The notes under the pieces are model-generated. The model was not told the DNA's origin, searched no databases, and saw nothing but the letters and a program-made list of their open reading frames with translations. From Vicinamibacteria bacterium (GTDB lineage Bacteria > Acidobacteriota > Vicinamibacteria > Fen-336): DNA of 33,466 nucleotides. Numbering within the stretch: position 1 is the first letter of the stretch; each line of letters begins with the position of its first letter. The position numbers and the translations under genes were made by a program. Of this stretch, positions 1 to 8,572 are shown in pieces. The stretch lies in assembly GCA_035570235.1 (NCBI GenBank), contig DATMML010000095.1, positions 1-33,466 of the forward strand, read 5' to 3'.

Positions 1-790
1 CGAGAAGGCGTGCTTTGGCCTCATCGAGGTCACTCACCTCCAGGCAGATGTGGTGCTGGGAGCCGCGTGCGTTCGGCGGCGGAAGGGTGCCGTAGAGCAT
101 AAGCTCAAGGTAGTCCAACCCGTCGGGAACTCGCAGGTTGACCCACGACAGCTCGGTGCCCGAACGGCTGCCCCGCCAGACCTCGGTCAGACCCAGGACC
201 TCGTGGTAGAAGTGGTCGGCCGCGGACAGATCGCCCGCCAGGATCCCCGCGTGTCGGATCAGGCTAGCCACGGGCCCCGGAGCCGACGCGGGCCGGGGGA
301 GAGTGTTTCTCGGCCCCGCCTCGGGAGCGGGCTGCACGAACTCAATCGAGCGTCCCTCGGGGTCCCTCACCATGAGGCAGCGTTTCCCGTTCGCTTCAGA
401 CACAACGCCAGGGACCTCAACTCCTCGTGCCGCCAAGTAACGGCGCATTCCCTCGGCGTCGTCGGTCTCGAGAGCGATGTGGTCCAGCCGATCCCCGTCA
501 GGTCTCAGGCCGTCGCGCAACTCCACGTACTGTCGCTCCCCCACGGCGACGCGGAGCGTCGAATCCTTCTCTGCAGTCGCCGCCTGTACCGTGGCATAGC
601 CCAGAAACTCCTGGTAAAAGACTCTCGAGCGCGCGAGGTCGCTAACCCGCAGGGCCACATGAGAGATCCCGAGAATACGGGGACGCCCGGGGCCCCCCGA
701 GGCGCGGACGGCGGACATGTTCGGGGAGCCAGGAGGCGTCGCAGCGATGATCAGACTCCCGAGAACGGGCGCCCAGCGCAGTCTGGTCAC
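1..790 (-). CDS. Exported VOC (glyoxalase/dioxygenase fold) protein, two domains, 3' end missing
   Basis: The reading frame runs from a GTG at 790 off the left edge, giving at least 263 residues. An AAGGAGG ribosome site lies seven bases before the GTG, which fixes this start. The first 25-30 residues (one Arg-rich turn, then VLGSLIIAA) resemble a signal peptide, so the protein may be exported, which is uncommon for VOC enzymes. Two VOC repeats follow. The first starts at ISHVALRVSDL with later RLDHIAL and a closing RDPEGRSIEF. The second starts at SLIRHAGIL and shows YLELML and HHICLEVSDL. His and Glu at metal-ligand positions are kept in the first repeat. The family includes glyoxalases, ring-cleavage dioxygenases and antibiotic-binding proteins; the substrate cannot be told here. 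A start at the ATG 25 codons inside would remove the signal and give a cytosolic protein. Confidence 0.85.
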   Translation of the reverse strand, partial: MTRLRWAPVLGSLIIAATPPGSPNMSAVRASGGPGRPRILGISHVALRVSDLARSRVFYQEFLGYATVQAATAEKDSTLRVAVGERQYVELRDGLRPDGDRLDHIALETDDAEGMRRYLAARGVEVPGVVSEANGKRCLMVRDPEGRSIEFVQPAPEAGPRNTLPRPASAPGPVASLIRHAGILAGDLSAADHFYHEVLGLTEVWRGSRSGTELSWVNLRVPDGLDYLELMLYGTLPPPNARGSQHHICLEVSDLDEAKARLL

Positions 791-797
791 CTCACGG

Positions 798-804
798 CCT
801 CCTT
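798..804 (-). promoter_or_regulatory. Strong ribosome binding site deciding the GTG start of the VOC gene
   Basis: AAGGAGG on the minus strand, seven bases before GTG at 790. It supports the longer form with the signal-like N terminus over the internal ATG. Confidence 0.75.
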
Positions 805-847
805 GACCCCCGAACCTGGGTGGGTGAGCAGCATACCCGGCGAAAGG

Positions 848-853
848 TATACT
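848..853 (+). promoter_or_regulatory. Possible -10 element (TATACT)
   Basis: TATACT stands out in a GC-rich intergenic stretch between the divergent VOC and Ig-like genes. No good -35 is present at 16-18 bases upstream. If used, the leader before the ATG at 981 would be about 120 bases. Confidence 0.25.
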
Positions 854-980
854 AGCCATGGCCCTCAGGGGGGGCGCCGGTATGCAGCATCGCCGGGGAC
901 GAGCGTCGCAGCGGGAGCCGCGGCGGCCGTGTGGTCGAACTGAACGAGCCCGCCCCTTCGGCATTCACAGGGTTCGCCCC

Positions 981-1712
981 ATGATGGAACCACGCAAGGG
1001 CCTTCTTCTGCTTTGCCTCGCAACCCAGATTGCGTGTGCCAGCGGGCTCCTCACGGCACCACCGGGATCGTCGATCAGTTGCTTCCCGAATCCCCCGTTC
1101 GTCGCCGCGTTCGGGGACGTTTCCGTGATCTCCTCACTGATCCTTGAGCCGGCGGGATTCCCGGTTCCCGACGGCACCGTCGCGCAATTCTTCACCACCC
1201 TGGGCCGCATCGATCCCGAGGGGAAGACCAAGAACGGGATCGTCCGGGTGAACTTCGTCTCCGACAGCCGCTCAGGAACGGCCTCGATCACCGTCGTGTC
1301 GGGCGGACCCGCAGCCGCCCCCTCCGCGTCGCCCTCTCCGGGCACGGGCGGCGCGAGCAGCGGCAACGGAACCTGCTCCACAGCGGTAACGATCGGCAGC
1401 GCACGGCCCGCGCTGGTGAAGGTGGTTCCGAATCCGCCCCGCCTCGCCGGCAACCGCTGCACGTTGATCACGGCGACTGTTTACGACACAAACGGCAATC
1501 CCGTCTCCAACGTCCCCATCATCTTCTCGGTGAGCAGCCCCACCGCGGAATTCTTCCAGAGCGGCAGCGTCCCCATCTTCTCCGACACCAACGGCCAGTC
1601 CTCGGACTTCATGTGCACGCGTCGGTCGCCGGACGACCCCGAGACGACGGTGACGGTGACCGCGACGCCACCCGTAGGGACCCCCGGCACCACGCTCGTG
1701 ACCATCAACTGA
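981..1712 (+). CDS. Secreted or lipoprotein with two Ig-like (Big-1-type) domains
   Basis: A 243-residue protein. The start at 981 is chosen because it puts a Lys/Arg n-region and a Leu-rich core (GLLLLCLATQIAC) at the N terminus. The Cys there could be lipidated, although the residue at -3 (Gln) is not ideal for a lipobox. The open frame extends upstream to 858, but that part is Arg-rich and not signal-like. Residues about 33-105 and 130-243 resemble invasin/intimin-type Ig-like domains: the second has the typical TATVYDTNGNPVSNVPIIFSV pattern, here broken by different residues. An Ala/Ser/Gly/Pro linker joins them. Likely role is a cell-surface structural or adhesive protein; no partner is visible. 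The start has no clear ribosome site. Confidence 0.7.
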   Translation: MMEPRKGLLLLCLATQIACASGLLTAPPGSSISCFPNPPFVAAFGDVSVISSLILEPAGFPVPDGTVAQFFTTLGRIDPEGKTKNGIVRVNFVSDSRSGTASITVVSGGPAAAPSASPSPGTGGASSGNGTCSTAVTIGSARPALVKVVPNPPRLAGNRCTLITATVYDTNGNPVSNVPIIFSVSSPTAEFFQSGSVPIFSDTNGQSSDFMCTRRSPDDPETTVTVTATPPVGTPGTTLVTIN

Positions 1713-1860
1713 GAGCCTCCTACGGCCATTCCCCGCCCTGCCTGTTCCAAGGCACGGCGGGGCCTGCGGCCTGCGGTGTCCACGCTTTGACCATCGGTGC
1801 CGGCCAGCGTTTGGTGAGCGAGTTCGCCTTCCCGCAAGACACGGCGGCGCGGGGGCCCAC

Positions 1861-3384
1861 ATGAAGCTGGGCCGTCCGGTCTTTGGCGCCCTTCTGTGGC
1901 TCCCCCTCGCCAAAGCCCTGCTGCACACTGTGTTCGCGCCCGGCTACGGGTACTACCGGGATGAGTTCTACTACCGTGCCTGCGCCGACCACCTCGCCTG
2001 GGGCTACGTCGACCACCCACCCCTCTCGATCTTGCTCCTTTGGATCGTCCGACTAACGCTGGGCGATTCGCTCTTCGCCATCCGCCTGTTGCCCGCGATC
2101 GTGGGCGCACTCACGGTCCTGCTCACGGGATTGATCGCCCGCGAATTGGGCGGTGGACGCTTCGCGCAGACGCTTGCCATGCTGTGCACCCTTATCGCAC
2201 CCGAGTATCTCGCCATCGACAGCGTCTACTCTATGAACACGGTCGACCTCCTGGTATGGACCGGGAGCGGCTACCTCCTCGTGCGGGTCCTTAAGGAAGA
2301 CCGCCCGGGCTGGTGGCTGGCCCTGGGCGTGCTCCTGGGGCTCGGGCTGCTCAACAAAATCAGCATCCTCTGGTTGGGTTTCGGTCTCGGAGCTGGACTG
2401 CTGTTGTCGCGCCGGGACGTGCTTCGAAGGTCGGGCCCGTGGATGGCGGCGAGCGTCGCGGCCCTTTTGTTCCTTCCCCACGTCTTGTGGCAAATACGCG
2501 ACGGCTGGCCGACCCTTGAGTTCATAAGGAACGCCACCGGCGTGAAGATGGCGGCCATAGGGCCCATGGCCTTCACGGTGAGCCAGATCCAGAACCAGCA
2601 CCCGCTGACCTTCCCCGTCTGGCTCGCCGGCCTCTTCTTTTTTCTCTCAACCCACGCGGGACGGCCCTTCCGGCCCCTCGGGATCATCTACCTCGCTGTC
2701 TTCCTGCTGCTGGTCGTCAACCAAAAGAGCCGGACCGGCTACCTGGCGCCCGCCTATTCAACCCTGTTCGCCGCCGGAGGGGTCGCCATCGGCCGCGTCA
2801 TCGAAGAACGTAGGTGGAGAGTCGCGCCGCGAGCGGTCCTCATCACGCTTTTCATTGCGGGGGTGGTCACGGCGCCTCTGGCGCTACCGATTCTGCCCGT
2901 CGAGAGCTACATCGCCTACGCCCAAGCCTTGGGTCAGAAGCCCTCAACGGAGGAGAAGAAAGAGGTTGGCGCGCTGCCCCAGTTCTTTGCCGACATGCAG
3001 GGATGGGAGGAGATGGTGGCGGTCGTCGCGCGCGTCTACCGCTCCCTCTCCGCGGAAGAGCAAGCCAAGGTCGGCATCTTCACCTCCAACTACGGAGAGG
3101 CGGGCGCGATCGACCTCCTGGGCCGGCCGTATGGCCTCCCCCGCGCGATCAGCGGTCACAACAACTATTGGCTCTGGGGCCCGAGGGGATTCTCCGGCGA
3201 GTTGATGATCATGCTCACTCCGTCGCGCACTCGGCTGGAAGAGAGATTCGAGTCGGTCGAACAGGCTGGCACAATCGAGTGCGGGCATTGCATGCCTTAT
3301 GAGAACCATCGCCCCGTCTTTCTCTGCCGACGGGCGCGGGTATCCCTTCCCGAGCTCTGGCCAATGCTCAAGCACTATGACTAG
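1861..3384 (+). CDS. Polytopic membrane glycosyltransferase, PMT/ArnT type
   Basis: A 507-residue protein with many hydrophobic segments over residues 1-350 and a soluble C-terminal part. The first loop holds YYRDEFYY (Asp34-Glu35) followed by WGYVDHPPL, the hallmark of the PMT_2 / ArnT-like (GT39/GT83) families that move a sugar from a polyprenyl-phosphate donor. The Asp-Glu pair is the expected catalytic site facing the periplasm. NQKSRTGYLAPAY in a later loop is also typical of bacterial members. Candidate acceptors are lipid A, a glycan or a protein; nothing nearby decides this. The gene stands alone, 148 bases after the Ig-like gene and convergent with the B12 operon. Confidence 0.85.
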   Translation: MKLGRPVFGALLWLPLAKALLHTVFAPGYGYYRDEFYYRACADHLAWGYVDHPPLSILLLWIVRLTLGDSLFAIRLLPAIVGALTVLLTGLIARELGGGRFAQTLAMLCTLIAPEYLAIDSVYSMNTVDLLVWTGSGYLLVRVLKEDRPGWWLALGVLLGLGLLNKISILWLGFGLGAGLLLSRRDVLRRSGPWMAASVAALLFLPHVLWQIRDGWPTLEFIRNATGVKMAAIGPMAFTVSQIQNQHPLTFPVWLAGLFFFLSTHAGRPFRPLGIIYLAVFLLLVVNQKSRTGYLAPAYSTLFAAGGVAIGRVIEERRWRVAPRAVLITLFIAGVVTAPLALPILPVESYIAYAQALGQKPSTEEKKEVGALPQFFADMQGWEEMVAVVARVYRSLSAEEQAKVGIFTSNYGEAGAIDLLGRPYGLPRAISGHNNYWLWGPRGFSGELMIMLTPSRTRLEERFESVEQAGTIECGHCMPYENHRPVFLCRRARVSLPELWPMLKHYD

Positions 3385-3494
3385 GGTGGACGCCCAATTG
3401 TCGTCCCGCACCACCCCGAGGGTAGAAGGCGACCGTCTGGGCTGATCAACCGCGGGGCCTTTTTGCCGCCCTTCTTCAAAGCGGCCGAGACCGC

Positions 3495-4028
3495 CTAGCG
3501 AGGCCCCTGCTTCAGGACGAGCGGCAGCCCCGACACCATGAGGACGACATGACCCGCCTCGCGGGCCAGCAACTGGTTGGCCAGGCCCTGGAGATCGCGG
3601 AACACGCGTCCTAGCGGCTGCTCGGGGACGACTCCGTTGCCCACCTCGTTGCTCACCGCGATCACGTCACGCTGCCTGGCCGCGTCCGGCAATTGAGAGA
3701 CGGCTTCCATAATGAGCCGTTCCTGCTCCCCCCCGGGAAGGTCGGGCCGGGTTACCAGGAGGTTGGCCACCCAAAGGGTGACGCAGTCGACCACCACCGG
3801 CGCGTCCAGGGGTTTCGCCTCCCGAACCGCACGCACGACATCCCGAGCCTCCTCGATGGTCGTCCAGCCCGGCCTCCTCTCCGCCCGGTGCCGAGCGATC
3901 CGAGCCTCCATCTCCGGGTCGCCATCCGATCGCGCGGTGGCGAGATAGACCGCGGGACCCCGGGCGCACAGGCTCTGTGCATAGCGGCTCTTGCCGCTCC
4001 TCGCCCCGCCCAGAATCAGGGTCAGCAC
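3495..4028 (-). CDS. cobU: Adenosylcobinamide kinase / adenosylcobinamide-phosphate guanylyltransferase
   Basis: A 177-residue protein, normal CobU/CobP length. The N-terminal P-loop GGARSGKS and the ARIARHRAER segment, carrying the His that takes the guanylyl group, are both present; a CobU-typical VVDCVTLWVANLL strand and SNEVGNGVVPE follow. It phosphorylates adenosylcobinamide and then attaches GMP to give the activated corrinoid used by CobS. The start is GTG at 4028, overlapping the end of cobC by seven bases, so translation is probably coupled. It is the last gene of the riboswitch-controlled operon. Confidence 0.95.
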   Translation of the reverse strand: MLTLILGGARSGKSRYAQSLCARGPAVYLATARSDGDPEMEARIARHRAERRPGWTTIEEARDVVRAVREAKPLDAPVVVDCVTLWVANLLVTRPDLPGGEQERLIMEAVSQLPDAARQRDVIAVSNEVGNGVVPEQPLGRVFRDLQGLANQLLAREAGHVVLMVSGLPLVLKQGPR

Positions 4029-4693
4029 CGAAGGCCCAGGTCACGCGCGGGAACGGCGTTGAGCAACCGAACCAGCGGGGCATGCCCGTAGTAGTCGATG
4101 ACACTCACCGCCCCGTACGATTGCTCCATTCGGAACAGATGGCGGGCCTCCAGGCTCAATGCCTCCGCCAAAAGGATGCGGCCCACCCCCCCATGGGAGA
4201 CGACGGCGAGGGTGTGGCCCTCGTGTCTTCCCCGGAGCTCGCTGGCTGCCGCCACCACCCGGACCCGCATCGTGGACAGGCTCTCGCCGCCAGGAAACTC
4301 CACCTCCGTGGGCCTCTCCATCCAGGCCTTGTAGATCTCGGGGAAGCGCTCCGCCGCCTGATCGTACGTGAGACCCTCAAGGCTCCCGAAGTCGATCTCC
4401 CGGAAGCGATCCTCGGGCCGCGGGGTCAGCCCGTGGGGTCCAGCAACGATCTCGGCGCTCTCCCGTGCCCGGACGCGCGGGCTGCAATAGACGGCGGTCA
4501 AGGGAACGCTCTCCAGGAGGCGCGCCACCCGTCTCATCTGCCTTCTGCCCCGCGGCGAGAGGTCCAGGTCGAGCGTTCCGTAGCAGCGGCCGTGGGCAGA
4601 GGCTTCCGGCTCTCCATGGCGCACGAGGACGACACGGAGGGTGGTTCCCTCCGGTCTTCTCCATCGCGGGGCCTCGAGCGGCAAGCCCGTCAC
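4022..4693 (-). CDS. cobC: Alpha-ribazole / adenosylcobalamin-phosphate phosphatase, histidine phosphatase family
   Basis: About 223 residues. VVLVRHGEPEA near the N terminus is the RHG motif with the phospho-accepting His; later YCSPRVRARESAEI, the FREIDFGSLEGLTYDQ segment and VVSHGGVGR with the second His complete the phosphoglycerate-mutase-like active site. In the nucleotide-loop pathway it removes the 5' phosphate from alpha-ribazole phosphate or from adenosylcobalamin phosphate. The frame stays open far upstream, but the start is placed at the GTG at 4693, which shares GTGA with the stop of cobS. Placement between cobS and cobU supports the B12 role over a generic phosphatase. Confidence 0.9.
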   Translation of the reverse strand: MTGLPLEAPRWRRPEGTTLRVVLVRHGEPEASAHGRCYGTLDLDLSPRGRRQMRRVARLLESVPLTAVYCSPRVRARESAEIVAGPHGLTPRPEDRFREIDFGSLEGLTYDQAAERFPEIYKAWMERPTEVEFPGGESLSTMRVRVVAAASELRGRHEGHTLAVVSHGGVGRILLAEALSLEARHLFRMEQSYGAVSVIDYYGHAPLVRLLNAVPARDLGLRC

Positions 4694-5472
4694 CCAGACA
4701 CGGCCACGGCGATGGCCAGGACGGCGACCTCCGTCAGCTCCGAGGCCGCGCCCATGATGTCGCCGGTGACGCCTCCAATGCGGCGTCGGCTGCCACGCCC
4801 TACGGCAGCGGTGACTAGGACCGCCGCTCCCCAGCAGGCGGCGGCGGCCAGGGGGCCGACGAGAAGGGACAGGGCCACCGCCAGGACCGTGGCGCCGAGG
4901 AACTCGCGGCTCCCCACATGATCGGTGAGGGCCGTTCCCAGGCCCCCCTCCCGGCGGGCGTAGGGCAGGAAGCGCCCCAGGGCAACGGTGGCCCAGCGGC
5001 CCAGGGCGGGCGCGACCACCAGGTAACGCGCCGCGGCTCCTCTTTCGATGAGGCTGCCCAGGGAGAGGACCTTGCCCGAAAGCAACAAGACGAGGGCCGT
5101 GGCCCCGAAGGCTCCGATGGAGGGATCTCGCATGATGCGGAGAACCTCCTCCCGGGAATGTCCGCCTCCGAAGCCATCGGCCATATCCGCCAAGCCATCC
5201 AGGTGCAGGCCACGGGTGACCCAGGCGGTGAGGGAAACGAGGCAAACGGCCGTCAGCGCGGACGGGAGCCAGGGGCCGCCGAACCGGGGGCCCTGCCCCC
5301 AGGCCACCCTCACCGACAAGAGCTCCAGGCCCACGACTGCGATACCCCCGATGCCAGCGCCGATGAGCGGGAAGAACACCGCCGCGCGCCCGACATCGGC
5401 AGCGTCAAAGCTCCAGCGCGCGGGCACGGGAATGCGGGTGAGGAACGCGACCGCCGCCAGTAAAGCCCTCAT
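4690..5472 (-). CDS. cobS: Adenosylcobinamide-GDP ribazoletransferase (cobalamin synthase)
   Basis: A 260-residue, strongly hydrophobic inner-membrane protein. FLTRIPVP at the N terminus and GLHLDGLADMADGFGG with its Asp-rich metal site are typical of CobS, as is the later MRDPSIGAFG and GGVTGDIMGAASELTE. It joins adenosylcobinamide-GDP with alpha-ribazole (or its phosphate) to make cobalamin (phosphate). The ATG at 5472 overlaps the cobT stop as ATGA, so the two are likely translationally coupled; the frame is open further upstream but only as a shadow of cobT. Confidence 0.95.
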   Translation of the reverse strand: MRALLAAVAFLTRIPVPARWSFDAADVGRAAVFFPLIGAGIGGIAVVGLELLSVRVAWGQGPRFGGPWLPSALTAVCLVSLTAWVTRGLHLDGLADMADGFGGGHSREEVLRIMRDPSIGAFGATALVLLLSGKVLSLGSLIERGAAARYLVVAPALGRWATVALGRFLPYARREGGLGTALTDHVGSREFLGATVLAVALSLLVGPLAAAACWGAAVLVTAAVGRGSRRRIGGVTGDIMGAASELTEVAVLAIAVAVSG

Positions 5473-6581
5473 TTGCGACCAGAATCCGGCGGTCCCTCGC
5501 TGGGTCCCGGCACGTCCGTGACCGCCGCGGATTCGAACGTCGCCATCTCCGTGAAGGCGGCAACCGCGGCCCCGATCACGTTCATAGCGAGCGCCGCCCC
5601 CGTACCCTCCCCGAGCCGCATTTCCAGATCGAGTAGCGGTCGCTGGCCGATCCGGTCCAAGAGGACGGCGTGGCCAGGCTCCGGCGACCGGTGCCCCGCG
5701 AACAGGTAGTCGGCCACGGCTCCACACAGCCCTACCGCCAGCGCGGCACCTGCCGTCGCGATGAAGCCGTCGCAGATCAGCGCGCGGCCTCGCCGGGCTC
5801 CGCCCAGGCACAAGCCGCAGAGGCCGGCGATCTCGAGGCCTCCCACTTTCTGCAGGACGTCGAGGGGATCATCCGGCCGGGGGGTATTCTCGGCCAGCGC
5901 CCGCTCCACTACCCCGACCTTGCGGGCCAGGCCGTCGTCGCTCACCCCCGTTCCCCGTCCCGTCACCCGCGACGGGGGCAGGCCGGTGAGCGCGGCCGTC
6001 ACCGCGCTCGCGGCGGTGGTGTTGCCGATCCCCATCTCGCCCAGCCCAAGCAACGCCACCCCATCTTCTGCGGCCTGCTCCGCCTGCTCGATGCCGGCTA
6101 GGACGGCAGCGAGCGTCTCCGGCTCGGTCATGGCCGGACCCTCAGCCATGTTTCGGGTCCCGTTGCGCACGCGGCGCTGGATCAGCCGCGCGCGGCCGGA
6201 GCCCACGCTTACGGGCACGGCGACCCCGATGTCCACCACCCAGACGTCGGCGTTGGCGACGCCCGCGAGGGCATTCACGGCGGCGCCCCCCCGCACGAAG
6301 TTGACGACCATCTGGGCAGTCACCTCGCTGGGGTAGGCGCTCACCCCCTCAGCCGTGACCCCGTGGTCGGCGGCAAAAACCACGATCCGCCGCCGCGCGA
6401 CGTGGGGCTCGATCCTCTCCTGGATTGCGCACATACGCTCCGCGACCTCTTCCAGGCGCCCCAGGCTACCGGGGGGCTTGGTCAGCGACCGCTGGCGCTG
6501 GCGAGCGCGGGTGATCCAGTCGGTGCTTACGGGGCGAATGTTTCGGATAGTCTCCAAGATCAACTCTTTGGCGTCGTTCAT
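5469..6581 (-). CDS. cobT: Nicotinate-nucleotide:dimethylbenzimidazole phosphoribosyltransferase
   Basis: A 370-residue protein of usual length. It has the conserved KPPGSLGRLEE entry, FAADHGVTAEGVSAYP, EMGIGNTTAASA, RGTGVSDDGL and near the end RLGEGTGAAL, whose Glu is the catalytic base. It makes alpha-ribazole phosphate from nicotinate mononucleotide and a lower-ligand base. GAGGAG lies nine bases before the ATG, so cobT has its own ribosome site even though the gene in front (cobQ) is broken; this may have kept cobT and the downstream genes expressed. Confidence 0.95.
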   Translation of the reverse strand: MNDAKELILETIRNIRPVSTDWITRARQRQRSLTKPPGSLGRLEEVAERMCAIQERIEPHVARRRIVVFAADHGVTAEGVSAYPSEVTAQMVVNFVRGGAAVNALAGVANADVWVVDIGVAVPVSVGSGRARLIQRRVRNGTRNMAEGPAMTEPETLAAVLAGIEQAEQAAEDGVALLGLGEMGIGNTTAASAVTAALTGLPPSRVTGRGTGVSDDGLARKVGVVERALAENTPRPDDPLDVLQKVGGLEIAGLCGLCLGGARRGRALICDGFIATAGAALAVGLCGAVADYLFAGHRSPEPGHAVLLDRIGQRPLLDLEMRLGEGTGAALAMNVIGAAVAAFTEMATFESAAVTDVPGPSEGPPDSGRK

Positions 6582-6865
6582 GAAATTGGCTCCTCAAAGC
6601 GCGCGTCTGGGCCGAGGGCTCCCGGGGTGGTTGGTACGGCCGATACCCGCCAGCGCTCTCTCTCACGTGGCTCGCGAGACGGCCGAAGCGAGCCTCGCGC
6701 TCCGCGGAAAACCACGTGAGCTCCCTGGGCGGCTCCCGCCCGCAGACGGCGCGTGCGGCCCGCAAGAACGAGTGGCGGAACGCGTCGGAGTCGAACAACC
6801 CGTGAAGATAGCGATTTGCCTACGTGGGACCCCGTCCCGAGCACCATCAGGGCTTTCGCGCGCAT
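6578..6865 (-). pseudogene. cobQ: Remnant of cobyric acid synthase with most of the gene deleted
   Basis: From ATG 6865 the first 18 codons read MRAKALMVLGTGSHVGKS, the standard CobQ opening with its nucleotide-binding loop. After position 6812 this frame turns into unrelated Arg-rich sequence. One base further on, another frame reads YLHGLFDSDAFRHSF (from 6810), which is the C-terminal glutamine-amidotransferase end of CobQ including the catalytic His, and continues with EREARFGRLASHVRE to about 6650. CobQ is normally near 490 residues, so roughly 400 internal residues are gone and the two ends meet out of frame with no filler. The first frame ends in a TGA that overlaps the cobT start as ATGA. 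A GTG at 6883 is an alternative start. No working enzyme can come from this locus. Confidence 0.85.
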
Positions 6866-6895
6866 CGTCCACTCACCGTTCACGATCCCGCCCCG

Positions 6896-7465
6896 TTACC
6901 AGGCGCGCGACCAGCGCGGGCCTCCCGTCTTGGGATCCCGCAGGGCGGCGTTCGCCCCCGCGTCCTTCTCCAGGAGCCGTCCCAGCAGCCAGAGCAGATC
7001 GGCCAGCCGATTGAGGTAGGGAATCAGGCTCCCGTCGATTTCGTGTCCAGCGTCCACCAGCCGGGCCACGACGCGCTCCGCCCGACGGCACGTGGTCCGC
7101 GCCACGTCGAAAGCCGCCGCCGCCGCGTGCTCGCCGGGCAGGGCCCAGTCCTGGAGGACTCCCTCCATGCTCTCAATCCGATGGACGTGGTTGGTGAGGG
7201 CCTCGACCCGCGCGCCTCCGACGGAAGAGTCCTTGCCGGACGGCGGCGACTCGATGGCGCCGGAGAGGTTGAACAGGTCTCGCTGGAGGGCCTTCGTCAG
7301 CTCCCGCACTTCTTGGTGCTCGCTGATGGCCCGCGCGAACCCGAGCTGGCTGATCAGCTCATCGACCACTCCGTACACTTCAACCCGAAGATCTCCCTTG
7401 GAGACGCGTTCTCCACCGATGAGACTCGTCTTCCCGCTGTCACCACGCTTGGTCGAGATGCTCAT
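6896..7465 (-). CDS. PduO-type ATP:cob(I)alamin adenosyltransferase
   Basis: A 189-residue protein of the PduO/MMAB family. It has the family N terminus with Thr-Lys-x-Gly-Asp and Thr-Ser-Leu, a DELISQLGFAR helix, and the C-terminal CRRAERVVARL, YLNRLADLLWLLGR segment that forms the ATP and corrinoid site. It attaches the 5'-deoxyadenosyl group to the cobalt of cob(I)alamin or cobinamide, which is needed before CobU and CobS act. GGAGGAGGG lies directly before the ATG at 7465. The gene sits 39 bases after btuC and just before the cobQ remnant. Confidence 0.93.
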   Translation of the reverse strand: MSISTKRGDSGKTSLIGGERVSKGDLRVEVYGVVDELISQLGFARAISEHQEVRELTKALQRDLFNLSGAIESPPSGKDSSVGGARVEALTNHVHRIESMEGVLQDWALPGEHAAAAAFDVARTTCRRAERVVARLVDAGHEIDGSLIPYLNRLADLLWLLGRLLEKDAGANAALRDPKTGGPRWSRAW

Positions 7466-7504
7466 CCCTCCTCCTTCCGATTGGTCCCAGCCGAAGACCC
7501 CGCC

Positions 7505-8572
7505 TTACAGCAAGGAGGCATGCCGCCTCCGGCCCAGCAGCCACAGGAAGGCCGGCCCGCCGGCCAGGGCGGTCACCGCCCCCACGGGGACCTCGGCCGC
7601 CCCCAGGAGGGTTCTCGCCATCGTGTCCGCCAGCACCAGAAACGCCGCCCCCAGCAGGAGCGAGCAGGGCATGACCACACGGACATCCTCTCCGAAGAGC
7701 CGCCGCACCGCGTGCGGCACGACGAGACCGACGAAGCCAATCGGGCCCGCCACCGCCACCGTCGTCCCCACCACCAGGCAGGAGGCGACGTACGTGATTC
7801 GCTCGACCCGATGGACATTGACGCCCAGGCTGGCCGCGGTCTCCGCATCCACGGCAAGCAGGTGGAGATCCCGGGCAAGGACCAGGAGGGCCACGATCCC
7901 GGGGGTGAGAAAGAGCAGCATCGGCCAGAGCACTCCTGACCCCACCACATCCAGGCTGCCCACGAGCCAGCGAAGAATCTGGAGGGCACGGGTGTAGTCC
8001 GCCAGGCACTGGAGCATCAACACCCCTGCCGCGGCGATGAGGTTTATGACCACCCCTGCCAGAAGCAGCGCTCCGGGCAGGAGCACCGCCCCCACCGATG
8101 CCAGGCGGTAGACGATCAGGACCGCGAGGCCCGCACCCATCAAAGCCGCCACGAAGACCAGGGGCAGGGCCCCCACCCGGCCGCCGAGGCCCAGAGCGAT
8201 GGCCAGGCTCGCCCCCAGCGCCCCCCCGCCCGACACCCCGAGCGTGAAGGGATCGGCCAGGGGGTTGCGGAACAGAGCCTGGAGGGCCGCGCCCACGACT
8301 CCCAGAGACCCACCCACGATCAAGCCCAGCAGCACCCGCGGAACCCGGATCTCGAGAAAGATCGTCCGTGACGTGGGATCCGAGCGGAGGGCCTCGAGAT
8401 CGATCCGCCGATATCCGGTAGACAGGGCGCCCACCGTCACCAGGAGGACGGCCCCCGCCAAGAGCAGAAAGGGCATCCCTCGTCGTCCGGGCGCCGGTCC
8501 CCCGCCCTGATCCAACGCCGGGTCCCCCGCCGTCGGCATCGCCGGGATCGGTCCCGCGCCCCCCGCGTCCAT
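7505..8572 (-). CDS. btuC: Corrinoid ABC transporter permease (BtuC/FecCD family)
   Basis: A 355-residue polytopic inner-membrane protein. RVPRVLLGLIVGGSLGVVGAALQ followed by NPLADPFTLGVSGGGALGA is the signature of the FecCD/BtuC permeases; GPIGFVGLVVPHAVR in the C-terminal half marks the loop that meets the ATPase. The ATG at 8572 overlaps the stop of the ATPase gene as TGATG. The same family also carries iron siderophores and haem; B12 is inferred from the riboswitch and cob genes. Confidence 0.93.
   Translation of the reverse strand: MDAGGAGPIPAMPTAGDPALDQGGGPAPGRRGMPFLLLAGAVLLVTVGALSTGYRRIDLEALRSDPTSRTIFLEIRVPRVLLGLIVGGSLGVVGAALQALFRNPLADPFTLGVSGGGALGASLAIALGLGGRVGALPLVFVAALMGAGLAVLIVYRLASVGAVLLPGALLLAGVVINLIAAAGVLMLQCLADYTRALQILRWLVGSLDVVGSGVLWPMLLFLTPGIVALLVLARDLHLLAVDAETAASLGVNVHRVERITYVASCLVVGTTVAVAGPIGFVGLVVPHAVRRLFGEDVRVVMPCSLLLGAAFLVLADTMARTLLGAAEVPVGAVTALAGGPAFLWLLGRRRHASLL

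Noticed and set aside
50-943. Long plus-strand ORF of 297 codons
   Set aside because: It is the antisense shadow of the VOC gene; the minus frame has family motifs and a strong ribosome site.
6466-6798. 110-codon minus ORF read as a separate gene
   Set aside because: Its first part is the CobQ C-terminal remnant and its last part is an out-of-frame run into cobT.
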